From DAIUCA01 sp964613675 (lineage in GTDB: Bacteria > Pseudomonadota > Gammaproteobacteria > Competibacterales > Competibacteraceae), in the NCBI GenBank assembly GCA_964613675.1, contig CAZTIH010000037.1, forward strand, positions 1 through 20,070: a DNA stretch of 20,070 nucleotides, written 5' to 3'. The notes beneath the pieces were generated by a model. It did not search any database. It was not told where the DNA came from and worked only from the letters and a program-made list of their open reading frames with translations. This document shows, piece after piece, positions 1-6,971 of the stretch (position 1 is the stretch's first letter; every line of letters starts with the position of its first letter). The position numbers and the translations under genes are program-made.

Positions 1-80
1 GCTTCCTCCTGCCACCTATCCCGTCACGACGACAGCCAATCCCAGCAACGGCGGTACGGTGAGCTGCAATCCCAATCCGG
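1..80 (+). repeat. Orphan fragment of InlB-type repeat unit, out of frame
   Basis: These 80 bases match the inter-repeat linker plus the first third of the repeat unit seen again at 168 and 396, with only two mismatches. The encoded text runs LPPATYPVTTTANPSNGG. Here it reads in frame 2 and reaches a TAA at 110-112, whereas the downstream repeats read in another frame. Similarity stops abruptly after base 80. It is either a misjoined repeat end from assembly or the remains of a real rearrangement between repeat copies. Confidence 0.75.
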
Positions 81-1355
81 ACCCTCGAAGCAACGACCTA
101 TTGGAGCCGTAAAGTGGGGGCGTTCACGCTGTCGGTCCGGGGAATTGAGCAGGAGAGCAGCAATCATCCCGTCACGACGACCGCCAATCCCAGTAACGGC
201 GGTACGGTGAGCTGCAATCCCAATCCGGTGAGCCACGCGGGGGCTAGTCTCTGTACTGCAACACCTTCTACAGGCTTCACATTCAGCGGTTGGAGCGGAG
301 ATTGTTCGGGAACGAGCACCAGTTGCGCACTTAATAATGTGACCAACGCCCGCAACGTGACCGCGAACTTCAATGCGCTTCCTCCTGCCACCTATCCCGT
401 CACGACGACCGCCAATCCCAGTAACGGCGGTACGGTGAGCTGCAATCCCAATCCGGTGAGCCACGCGGGGGCTAGTCTCTGTACTGCAACACCAAAATCG
501 GGCTTCACATTTAGCTACTGGAACGGAGATTGTTCGGGAACGAGCAGCAGTTGCGCACTTAATAATGTGACCAGCGCCCGCAGCGTGACCGCGAACTTCA
601 ATTCCGTTGCGACGCGCCCCGTGATGATCGGTATCTCGACGCGAGGGTTTGCGGGAACGGGCAATGAATCCCTGATCGGCGGGTTAATCATGGAAGGGAC
701 TGGGCAAAAACGCATTCTGTTTTCAGCAAAGGGGCCGTCGCTGGTGAGTCAGGGGATTTCGCAACCCATGATGGATCCCAAAATCAGCGTGCCGCAGCTT
801 TCTGGAGTCAATGTTAACGATGATTGGCAAACCGACCAGAATGCGAATGAATTACGGGTACTTGGGCGAGCCCCGAATCATCCGCTTGAAGCAGCGATGT
901 TGCGGACTTTGGGGGCGGGCGCATACACCCCGATTGTGACCGGGTTTAACGGAATGACGGNNNNNNNNNNAGTAACGACTTTGCGATTCAAGGGGTTATC
1001 AACACGCGGCCCCGTTCGATCGGGTGAACAGCAGCTCATTGGCGGCGTCATTCTGCAAGGTTCTGGAACCAATACGATGTTATTCATGGCGAAAGGACCG
1101 TCGATGGGCGAACACGGCGTATCGGGACTGTTAACCAATCCGCAATTGGCGTTACCCCAAATCGGCAACCTACACAATGCTTACTGGCGAGATGGCACAA
1201 ATGCCCAACGCATCATTCAATTGGGGCGTTCACTGGCAGACGACCGCGAGGCCGCCATTTTGATCGACATGAGCGCAGGGGCCGTGACGCCCATCATTTC
1301 CGGCGTCGGGGGCCTGACAGGGATTGGAATTATGGAGATTTACGAACTCCCTTAA
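81..1355 (+). CDS. Secreted/surface repeat protein (InlB-type repeats plus two STRGF-type domains), 5'-partial
   Basis: Function unknown. The first in-frame start codon is a GTG at 114, but the frame is open back to 63 and from 81 reads TLEATTYWSRKVGAFTLSVRG, which resembles the end of a bacterial pre-peptidase C-terminal (PPC) domain. I therefore take the real protein to begin further upstream, with the GTG an internal codon. Next come two 76-residue cysteine-containing repeats of the divergent InlB B-repeat kind (motif GWSGDCSG). Two tandem copies of a domain with ISTRGFAGTG...LIGG...AKGPS follow, each ending with GAxTPIxxGxxGxT. Ten Ns at 961-970 fall at the border of the two copies. The composition fits an extracytoplasmic protein, but no signal peptide is visible because the N-terminus is missing. 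Confidence 0.7.
   Translation, partial: TLEATTYWSRKVGAFTLSVRGIEQESSNHPVTTTANPSNGGTVSCNPNPVSHAGASLCTATPSTGFTFSGWSGDCSGTSTSCALNNVTNARNVTANFNALPPATYPVTTTANPSNGGTVSCNPNPVSHAGASLCTATPKSGFTFSYWNGDCSGTSSSCALNNVTSARSVTANFNSVATRPVMIGISTRGFAGTGNESLIGGLIMEGTGQKRILFSAKGPSLVSQGISQPMMDPKISVPQLSGVNVNDDWQTDQNANELRVLGRAPNHPLEAAMLRTLGAGAYTPIVTGFNGMTXXXXVTTLRFKGLSTRGPVRSGEQQLIGGVILQGSGTNTMLFMAKGPSMGEHGVSGLLTNPQLALPQIGNLHNAYWRDGTNAQRIIQLGRSLADDREAAILIDMSAGAVTPIISGVGGLTGIGIMEIYELP
168..602 (+). repeat. Tandem 228-bp coding repeat, two copies
   Basis: Copy 1 covers 168-395 and copy 2 covers 396-602; copy 2 loses similarity after the shared AACTTCAAT. The copies differ at roughly 15 positions, clustered around the variable stretches PSTGFTFSGW and PKSGFTFSYW. 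Each encodes one InlB-type module with three cysteines. Near identity at the DNA level points to recent duplication or gene conversion, and explains why short reads could misassemble here. Confidence 0.9.
961..970. other. Assembly gap (10 N)
   Basis: Ten consecutive Ns lie between the first and second STRGF-type domains. The frame happens to stay open across them. The second copy ends with a GIGIMEIYELP-like tail that the first copy lacks, so the true gap probably hides more than ten bases. Ten is a common placeholder size in scaffolding. Confidence 0.97.
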
Positions 1356-1396
1356 ACTGGTATCCCTGTTCCCAAAAATGCAAAAAGGCGCCCGTG

Positions 1397-2263
1397 ATGA
1401 CGACTCCTCGCCGTTCCGTTCTTTACATGCCCGGGGCTAACCCCCGCGCCCTCGATAAAGCCCGCACCCTCCCCACCGATGGCCTGATTTTCGATTTGGA
1501 AGACGCCGTCGCGCCCGATGCCAAGGCCGATGCCCGTCAACATGTGGTGCAGGCCGTGAAACAGGGGGGGTATGGGCATCGCGAAATTATCGTGCGGGTC
1601 AATGGATTAAGTACGCCGTGGGGACGAGAGGATCTGGCGGCGATTGCTCGGTTGCCCATTCACGCGGTGCTGTTCCCCAAAATCAATTCGGAAAGCGATG
1701 TGTTGGCGGCGGTGGCGGTGCTCGATGAAATGGGCGCATCTCCCAAATTGCCAGTGTGGATCATGGCCGAAACGGCACGTTGTATTGGGCAAATCAACAC
1801 GATTACCGAATCTCATCGGCGATTACGCGCCATCGTGATGGGCACTTCGGATTTAGCAAAGGAAACTCGCGTGCGTCACACCGCAGATCGTTTGGGGTTA
1901 CTGACCGCGCTGAATTTATGTGTTTACGCGGCCCGTGCCCGTCAACTCGCCATTCTCGATGGGGTTCACCTCGATTTAGATGATGAAGCGGGGCTGGCGG
2001 CGGCGTGTCGGCAGGGGCGTGATTTAGGATTTGATGGCAAAACTTTGATTCATCCCAAGCAAATTGCGGCAGCCAATGAAGTCTTTTCGCCAAGTACGGA
2101 AGAGGTAGCAGAGGCCCACGCCATCGTTGTGGCTTACGAGCGGGCGCAAGCGGAAAAACGGGGCGTGGTGGTGGTAAATGGAAAGTTAGTCGAGGCGCTG
2201 CATGTCGAGGAAGCGCAACGAATTTTGGCGCTACACCAAGCGATTGTGGAATTGCAACCGTAA
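1397..2263 (+). CDS. HpcH/HpaI aldolase / citrate lyase beta-like protein (CitE superfamily)
   Basis: A 288-residue cytoplasmic TIM-barrel enzyme of the CitE/malyl-CoA lyase family, which cleaves or hydrolyses CoA esters such as malyl-CoA, citramalyl-CoA or citryl-CoA with Mg2+. Visible family motifs are RSVLYMPGANPRALDKA (6-22), the DLEDAV-P segment (33-40), VRVNG (66-70), FPK (93-95), AETA with the metal-ligand Glu125, GTSDLAKE with Asp152, and GFDGKTLIHPKQI (211-223). Length is normal. I chose ATG 1397 over the adjacent GTG 1394 because AAAAGG lies about eight bases upstream. No citrate-lyase alpha or gamma subunit gene is adjacent, so a stand-alone lyase or thioesterase is more likely than citrate lyase itself. 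The exact substrate cannot be read from the sequence. Confidence 0.88.
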   Translation: MTTPRRSVLYMPGANPRALDKARTLPTDGLIFDLEDAVAPDAKADARQHVVQAVKQGGYGHREIIVRVNGLSTPWGREDLAAIARLPIHAVLFPKINSESDVLAAVAVLDEMGASPKLPVWIMAETARCIGQINTITESHRRLRAIVMGTSDLAKETRVRHTADRLGLLTALNLCVYAARARQLAILDGVHLDLDDEAGLAAACRQGRDLGFDGKTLIHPKQIAAANEVFSPSTEEVAEAHAIVVAYERAQAEKRGVVVVNGKLVEALHVEEAQRILALHQAIVELQP

Positions 2264-2264
2264 A

Positions 2265-3215
2265 TTACTGGGCGTGAAGCTGATCGAGATATTTTTCCGC
2301 ATCGAGCGCCGCCATACAACCCGACCCAGCTGAGGTAATGGCCTGTCGGTACACGCTATCTGCCACATCTCCCGCCGCAAAAATACCGGGGATGGAGGTT
2401 TGGGTTGCGTTGCCTTCCAGCCCACTCTGAACGACAAGATAGCCGTTGCGCATTGCGAGCTGGCCGTCAAAAAGTTGCGTGTTGGGCTGATGGCCAATGG
2501 CGATGAACAGCCCCGGCACGGTCAATTCGCTATAAGTTTCGGTGGGCAGGTGTTTTATGCGAATCCCCGTGACCCCTTGGGCATCACCTAATACCTCGTC
2601 CACAGCGGAATCGAGTTGTAACGCGACTTTGCCTTCTTCGACGCGCTGCATCAGCCGATCGACCAAGATTTTTTCCGCGCGAAACTGCTGACGACGATGA
2701 ATCAGGGTCACTTTTTCGGCGATGTTGGCAAGATATAACGCCTCTTCTACAGCGGTATTTCCCCCCCCGACGACGGCAACGGGCTGGTTTCGGTAGAAAA
2801 ATCCATCACAAGTTGCACAGGCCGAGACCCCCTTCCCGCGATACCGTACTTCTGAAGGAATCTCCAAATATTTGGCACTGGCCCCGGTAGCGATAATGAG
2901 CGCGTCGCACTGATAGGTATCGCTGTCGCCGATGAGGGTGAAGGGACGTTCTTGCAGATGGGCCGTGTGAATGTGGTCGAACACAATGTCGGTATGAAAG
3001 CGCTCGGCGTGACGGCGCATCCGTAACATCAAATCAGGGCCAAGCAATCCTTCTACATCGCCCGGCCAATTATCGACTTCGGTAGTCGTAGTGAGCTGAC
3101 CGCCTTCCTGTAAACCCGTGATGACTAACGGTTTGAGGTTGGCACGGGCGGCGTATAACGCAGCGGTGTAGCCCGCAGGCCCTGACCCTAAAATCACAAG
3201 AGAACGGTATTGCAT
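2265..3215 (-). CDS. trxB: Thioredoxin-disulfide reductase
   Basis: A cytoplasmic NADPH-dependent flavoenzyme that reduces thioredoxin; 316 residues, the usual size. The FAD-binding GSGPAG is at 10-15. The redox-active pair is Cys133-Ala-Thr-Cys136 within SACATCDG. The NADPH-binding GGGNTA is at 150-155, followed by HRR at 173-175. The C-terminal FAD motif GIFAAGDVAD is near 277-286. All catalytic and cofactor signatures are present. It converges on the CitE-like gene: the two stop codons are separated by a single base, so any terminator must overlap coding sequence. It is divergent from the pst region with a 298-base intergenic space. One run of eight C (2761-2768) encodes the NADPH-binding glycines without disturbing the frame. 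Confidence 0.97.
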   Translation of the reverse strand: MQYRSLVILGSGPAGYTAALYAARANLKPLVITGLQEGGQLTTTTEVDNWPGDVEGLLGPDLMLRMRRHAERFHTDIVFDHIHTAHLQERPFTLIGDSDTYQCDALIIATGASAKYLEIPSEVRYRGKGVSACATCDGFFYRNQPVAVVGGGNTAVEEALYLANIAEKVTLIHRRQQFRAEKILVDRLMQRVEEGKVALQLDSAVDEVLGDAQGVTGIRIKHLPTETYSELTVPGLFIAIGHQPNTQLFDGQLAMRNGYLVVQSGLEGNATQTSIPGIFAAGDVADSVYRQAITSAGSGCMAALDAEKYLDQLHAQ

Positions 3216-3254
3216 AAAAAAAGCTCGTAGAAGCGATGAAGATAAAAATCAGAC

Positions 3255-3278
3255 AAGTACTGAAGCCAATTTGTACTT
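3255..3278. promoter_or_regulatory. Inverted repeat AAGTAC-N12-GTACTT upstream of trxB
   Basis: Perfect 6-bp arms (3255-3260 and 3273-3278) are separated by 12 bases, giving 18-bp centre-to-centre spacing. It lies between the candidate trxB promoter and the gene, where an operator could sit. I do not recognise a known regulator site, and arms this short can arise by chance. Confidence 0.25.
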
Positions 3279-3294
3279 AAACCATGTGCGCAAA

Positions 3295-3324
3295 ATAATG
3301 GGCGTACCGCATTAAACATGACAA
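3295..3324 (-). promoter_or_regulatory. Candidate sigma-70 promoter for trxB
   Basis: Read on the minus strand, TTGTCA (3319-3324) is followed after 18 bases by CATTAT (3295-3300). This would start transcription about 70-80 bases ahead of trxB. Each hexamer has about two mismatches to consensus, so this is only a plausible candidate. Confidence 0.3.
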
Positions 3325-3357
3325 TAGTTAATTGAGAGGCAACTTTAAGGCAATGTT

Positions 3358-3391
3358 ATGTCACGGGAGCGTCATACAGATTCTTTACATT
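3358..3391 (+). promoter_or_regulatory. Pho-box-like PhoB site with -10 for the pst operon
   Basis: Two half-sites, TGTCAC (3359-3364) and CGTCAT (3370-3375), repeat with a period of exactly 11 bases. That is the arrangement of PhoB-binding Pho boxes, built from CTGTCAT-like direct repeats 11 bp apart. A TACATT (3386-3391) lies about ten bases downstream, where a -10 element stands at PhoB-activated promoters, which replace the -35 with the Pho box. It lies about 120 bases before the former pstS start, so induction under phosphate starvation is expected. The rest of 3216-3513 holds no gene that I can see. Confidence 0.6.
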
Positions 3392-3513
3392 CGATGGTGC
3401 GGGTTCTGAAGTGAAAATTTCATCTACAGAAATTCTGCAAAATTGTTAGTGGGCAAGATTCAAGCTAATACAAAATCTGACCCACTCAACTCCTTTCCCA
3501 TCTGGAGATCCAC

Positions 3514-4489
3514 ACGATCTTTAAGAAAAGCCTCCTCGCGAGTGCAATTGCCGGCCTGCTCGCCACGACCAACATCGTTTTCGCCGAAGTTGATCCCGCC
3601 CTTCCGGAATACACGCGCGCCTCAGGGGTGTCGGGCAACGTGTCCTCTATCGGTTCAGATACGCTGAACAACTTGATGACGTTGTGGGCAGAAGAATTTA
3701 ACAAGTTCTATCCAAACGTTCGGGTGCAAATCCAAGGGGCAGGTTCTTCGACGGCGCCACCCGCCATTACCGAAGGAACGGCCTCAATTAGCGCCCATGA
3801 GCCGCGCCATGCGTCAGTCCGAGATTGAGGCTTTTGAAGCACGCCATGGTTATGCCCCGTTTGCCTTACCCGTGGCGGTCGATATGTTGGCCGTCTATGT
3901 CAACAAAGATAATCCCATCGAAGGGATGAGCCTGCCCCAGGTTGATGCAGTATTTTCAGTCACTCGGCGGGGAGGCTATCCATAAGACATCACACGTTGG
4001 GGGCAACTGGGGCTGACGGGCGCGTGGGAAAATCGCGACTTTGCGTTGTACAGCCGTAACGCCGTATCGGGAACCTATGGCTTCTTCAAGGACAACGCCT
4101 TGTTTGGTGGCGACTTTAAGCCCAGCATCAACGAGCAACCCGGCTCTTCTTCCGTGGTGCAAGGGGTGACTGAGTCCATTAACGGTATTGGCTATTCCGG
4201 CATTGGTTACATCACCTCTGGGGTACGGGCCATTCCCTTGTCGGCGGTTCACGGCGATCCCTTCATGGAGCCAACCGCCGACAACGCCGCATCGGGCGAC
4301 TACCCCTTAGCACGCTTCCTGTATGTGTACATCAACAAGCATCCCAACCGCGAACTCGATCCCTTAATGCGCGAGTTCGTCAAAATGCTGTTCTCCAAAA
4401 TTGGCCAAGAAGTCGTGTTGCGCGACGGGTTTGTCCCGATTACAGCGGCTTTGGCAGCACGGCCCCTTTCCGAATTAGGAATCGAATAA
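3514..4489 (+). pseudogene. pstS: Phosphate-binding protein PstS, disrupted
   Basis: Conceptually a periplasmic phosphate-binding protein of about 324 residues that would feed PstCAB. The text begins with a signal peptide (IFKKSLLASAIAGLLATT...VFA), then SIGSDTLNN, QIQGAGSSTAPPAITEGTA and, later, SRNAVSGTYGFFKD, all typical of this family. Three lesions are visible. There is no ATG, GTG or TTG ahead of the signal peptide: an ACG stands at 3514, six bases after GGAG (3504-3507), where ATG is expected. One extra base near 3790 shifts the frame inside the IAPMSR motif. An in-frame TAA at 3983-3985 interrupts YP-stop-DITRWGQLG, probably from CAA. The only open 3' piece (4046-4489) could not make a secreted protein. 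Sequencing error is possible, but three independent errors in one gene are less likely than decay. Confidence 0.85.
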
Positions 4490-4520
4490 TTTTCCTAATT
4501 CTTTGAGGTTAATGACGATG

Positions 4521-4538
4521 AGGGTGCTTCGGCGCCCT
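4521..4538 (+). terminator. Hairpin with TTCG loop between pstS and pstC
   Basis: A 7-bp stem AGGGTGC/GCGCCCT (one G-T pair) closes a TTCG tetraloop and is followed by a T-rich but interrupted stretch. It lies in the 146-base spacer between pstS and pstC, which holds no other gene. In pst operons such a structure usually causes partial termination or protects the upstream message, so that PstS is made in excess over the permease. It could also act as a weak terminator or be a bystander. Confidence 0.5.
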
Positions 4539-4635
4539 TTCGCATTTTTCGCACCAAGATTTTCCATAACTCACAAAAATCCTACCCGCCCCAAAAGGGA
4601 AACCTCCGTTATTTTTCCAGTGATTTGAGACCTTT

Positions 4636-6957
4636 ATGACAACTGACGTGACTTCTCCGACCCCTAGCGAAGGGGAGCAATTCGGTCGGTTTCCTTCTTT
4701 CCTGCCCGATAAGGAAACTCGTGCGAAATTGCGCAAACGCCGCCGTTTTCAAGATCGACTTGCTCAATTAGGCATTACTTTAGCGGGCTTTGGCGTTGTT
4801 TTTTCGCTTTTGCTGATTTTTGTGTACTTATTCTACGAAGTAATGCCCATACTTTACCCAGCAAAGATTACCCCGCAGACCAGTTTTGTCGCACCCGGTG
4901 TAAGGGAAGGTGCAACAACTTCTCGTTTGTTTATCGAACGCTTTGAGAGTTTGGGTCTAAATTATACGAGCGATGCGAAACTGACTTTTTTTGAACTCGA
5001 TAATGGAACCATACGACAAATTTTTGATTTTCCCTTACCTAAAGGCGTCACACCGACAACATTTGCAAATGCAGAGGAGATTAGTGGATTAGTGGCATAT
5101 GGGCTGGATAACGGACAAATCGTCGTGGCTAAACACGATTACACCCTTTCCTTTCCAAATGACCAGCGTTATATCGAACCACGACTCGAATTTCCTTATG
5201 GTAGAGATCCCATTACCCTCGATCCGCAAGGCCGAGAAATCACGCATTTAGCCCTACAAGCCAGTGCTCGTGGTCAACCAACCCTGATTGCAGCGGCTTA
5301 CACCGTCGATAAGCAGCTAATCATGGCAGTCATTACCAGTCGTGTTAACTTGATGACAGGGGCGACGACCACGCAAGTTGCGCATCATTCCTTACCGCAT
5401 TTTCCCGATGCCCAACCCGTCAAACTTCTCTTAGATAAAACCCATCGCAGCCTGTTTGTTGGGGATGATCGAGGGTTTATTCATTACTACGACATCGCGA
5501 CCCCGCAGCAAGCCCGCCTCGTGCAGTCTGCTGATGTCGGCAACGGTAGCCCGATTACGGCGATGGATTTTCTTGTTGGATCCGTGTCGATCATTGCAGG
5601 GACGGAAAGCGGTGAATTAAGCCAATGGTTTCTTGTGCGGGATGAAAACAATGAAAACCTACTCACCTTAATTCGCCGTTTTCAGGGGCACACGGGCGCC
5701 ATCACACAAATTGTGCCCGAGTACACGCGCAAGGGATTTTTGGTAGGGGATGTGACGGGGGCGGTGGGCATTCATTACGCTACATCAGAAAATACCCTGC
5801 TAATTAAACCCATTTATGCGGAAAGTCCCGTCACAGGGCTTGCGGTGTCTCCGCTGAATCGTCGAATTGTTACCCTTGATGATCGTCATCAACTGAGCGT
5901 TGCAGAACTCTGGAATCGCCATCCGCAAATCTCCTTTTCGGCTTTGTGGGGCAAGGTGTGGTACGAGGGACGCGGCGCACCCGATTATGTTTGGCAATCT
6001 TCCTCGGGCAGCGATGAATTTGAATCAAAATTCAGCCTCGTTCCCCTTTCCATTGGTTCGTTGAAAGCGGCATTTTTCGCGATGATGTTTGCTGTGCCTT
6101 TGGGATTAATGGGAGCTGTTTACACGGCTTATTTCATGACGCCTAAATTGCGTGGTCAGGTCAAACCCACAATTGAAATCATGGAAGCCCTTCCGACGGT
6201 GATTTTGGGATTTCTTGCGGGACTTTGGTTAGCGCCGTTCATCGAAAATAATTTGCCAGCGACTTTCATCGTGTTATTCGGCGTATTTCCGCTGATTTTG
6301 TTGACGGCTATTGGCTGGAAATCCCTGCCCAAAGCCTTTACGCGACGGGTGCCCCCCGGATGGGAGGCGGTCATTCTGATTCCCGTCATCGTGTTGTTCC
6401 TGTGGATCGCTGTGACGATTAGCCCGTGGCTAGAGATTATGTTTTTCAATGGGAGTATGCGGCAGTGGTTTACGGATGTAGGCGTCACCTACGACCAACG
6501 TAATGCGCTCGTCGTGGGAATCGCGATGGGATTTGCCATCATTCCCACGATTTACTCCATTGCCGAAGATGCGGTGTTCAATGTGCCCAAACATCTAACC
6601 CAAGGCTCCCTCGCATTGGGCGCAACGCCTTGGCAAACCGTGATGGGCGTTGTCCTGCCGACGGCCAGTCCAGGGATGTTTTCCGCAGTCATGATCGGAT
6701 TTGGGCGGGCGATTGGCGAAACCATGATTGTGCTCATGGCAACGGGGAACAGCCCCGTAGTCAACTTCAATCTCTTTGAAGGGATGCGGACATTGTCTGC
6801 CAACATCGCAGTGGAGTTGCCCGAAACCGCCGTAGGAAGCACCCATTTTCGCATTCTATTTTTAGCCGCGTTAGTACTGTTTTTATTGACCTTTATTTTT
6901 AACACCATTGCCGAAGTGGTACGCCAGCGTCTGCGTCGCCGCTACAGCAGCTTGTAA
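4636..6957 (+). CDS. pstC: Phosphate ABC transporter permease PstC, enlarged with beta-propeller-like domain
   Basis: One of the two inner-membrane subunits of the high-affinity phosphate importer. At 773 residues it is more than twice the size of the E. coli protein. A basic cytoplasmic N-terminus (KLRKRRRFQDR, 31-41) precedes a first membrane segment (about 47-68). About 390 periplasmic residues follow, with WD-repeat-like beta text such as SPITAMDFLVGSVSIIAGTE and FQGHTGAITQIV. The MetI-type permease domain covers about 461-765 and contains the EAA-like loop GSLALGATPWQTVMG near 653. Comparable large PstC proteins occur, from memory, in Pseudomonas and relatives, so the insertion is a family variant and not a fusion error. 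The ATG at 4636 follows a weak GAG site. pstA starts 14 bases after its stop. Confidence 0.95.
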   Translation: MTTDVTSPTPSEGEQFGRFPSFLPDKETRAKLRKRRRFQDRLAQLGITLAGFGVVFSLLLIFVYLFYEVMPILYPAKITPQTSFVAPGVREGATTSRLFIERFESLGLNYTSDAKLTFFELDNGTIRQIFDFPLPKGVTPTTFANAEEISGLVAYGLDNGQIVVAKHDYTLSFPNDQRYIEPRLEFPYGRDPITLDPQGREITHLALQASARGQPTLIAAAYTVDKQLIMAVITSRVNLMTGATTTQVAHHSLPHFPDAQPVKLLLDKTHRSLFVGDDRGFIHYYDIATPQQARLVQSADVGNGSPITAMDFLVGSVSIIAGTESGELSQWFLVRDENNENLLTLIRRFQGHTGAITQIVPEYTRKGFLVGDVTGAVGIHYATSENTLLIKPIYAESPVTGLAVSPLNRRIVTLDDRHQLSVAELWNRHPQISFSALWGKVWYEGRGAPDYVWQSSSGSDEFESKFSLVPLSIGSLKAAFFAMMFAVPLGLMGAVYTAYFMTPKLRGQVKPTIEIMEALPTVILGFLAGLWLAPFIENNLPATFIVLFGVFPLILLTAIGWKSLPKAFTRRVPPGWEAVILIPVIVLFLWIAVTISPWLEIMFFNGSMRQWFTDVGVTYDQRNALVVGIAMGFAIIPTIYSIAEDAVFNVPKHLTQGSLALGATPWQTVMGVVLPTASPGMFSAVMIGFGRAIGETMIVLMATGNSPVVNFNLFEGMRTLSANIAVELPETAVGSTHFRILFLAALVLFLLTFIFNTIAEVVRQRLRRRYSSL

Positions 6958-6971
6958 GAGAGAGCTAAACG

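Noticed and set aside
81..165. Possible insertion-sequence fragment interrupting the repeat protein
   Set aside because: There are no terminal inverted repeats or target duplication, and the stretch reads in frame into the downstream repeats as a PPC-like domain end, so it looks like genuine protein sequence.
24..464. Minus-strand open frame through the repeats
   Set aside because: It is the reverse frame of the 228-bp repeats and has a repetitive arginine/glycine composition typical of a shadow frame.
168..602. CRISPR-like or satellite array
   Set aside because: The unit is 228 bp, in frame and encodes a cysteine-containing protein module without spacers.
3983..3985. TAA in pstS as a recoded sense codon or read-through site
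   Set aside because: Several intact genes here end in TAA, and the same gene also lacks a start codon and has a frameshift, which favours decay or error.
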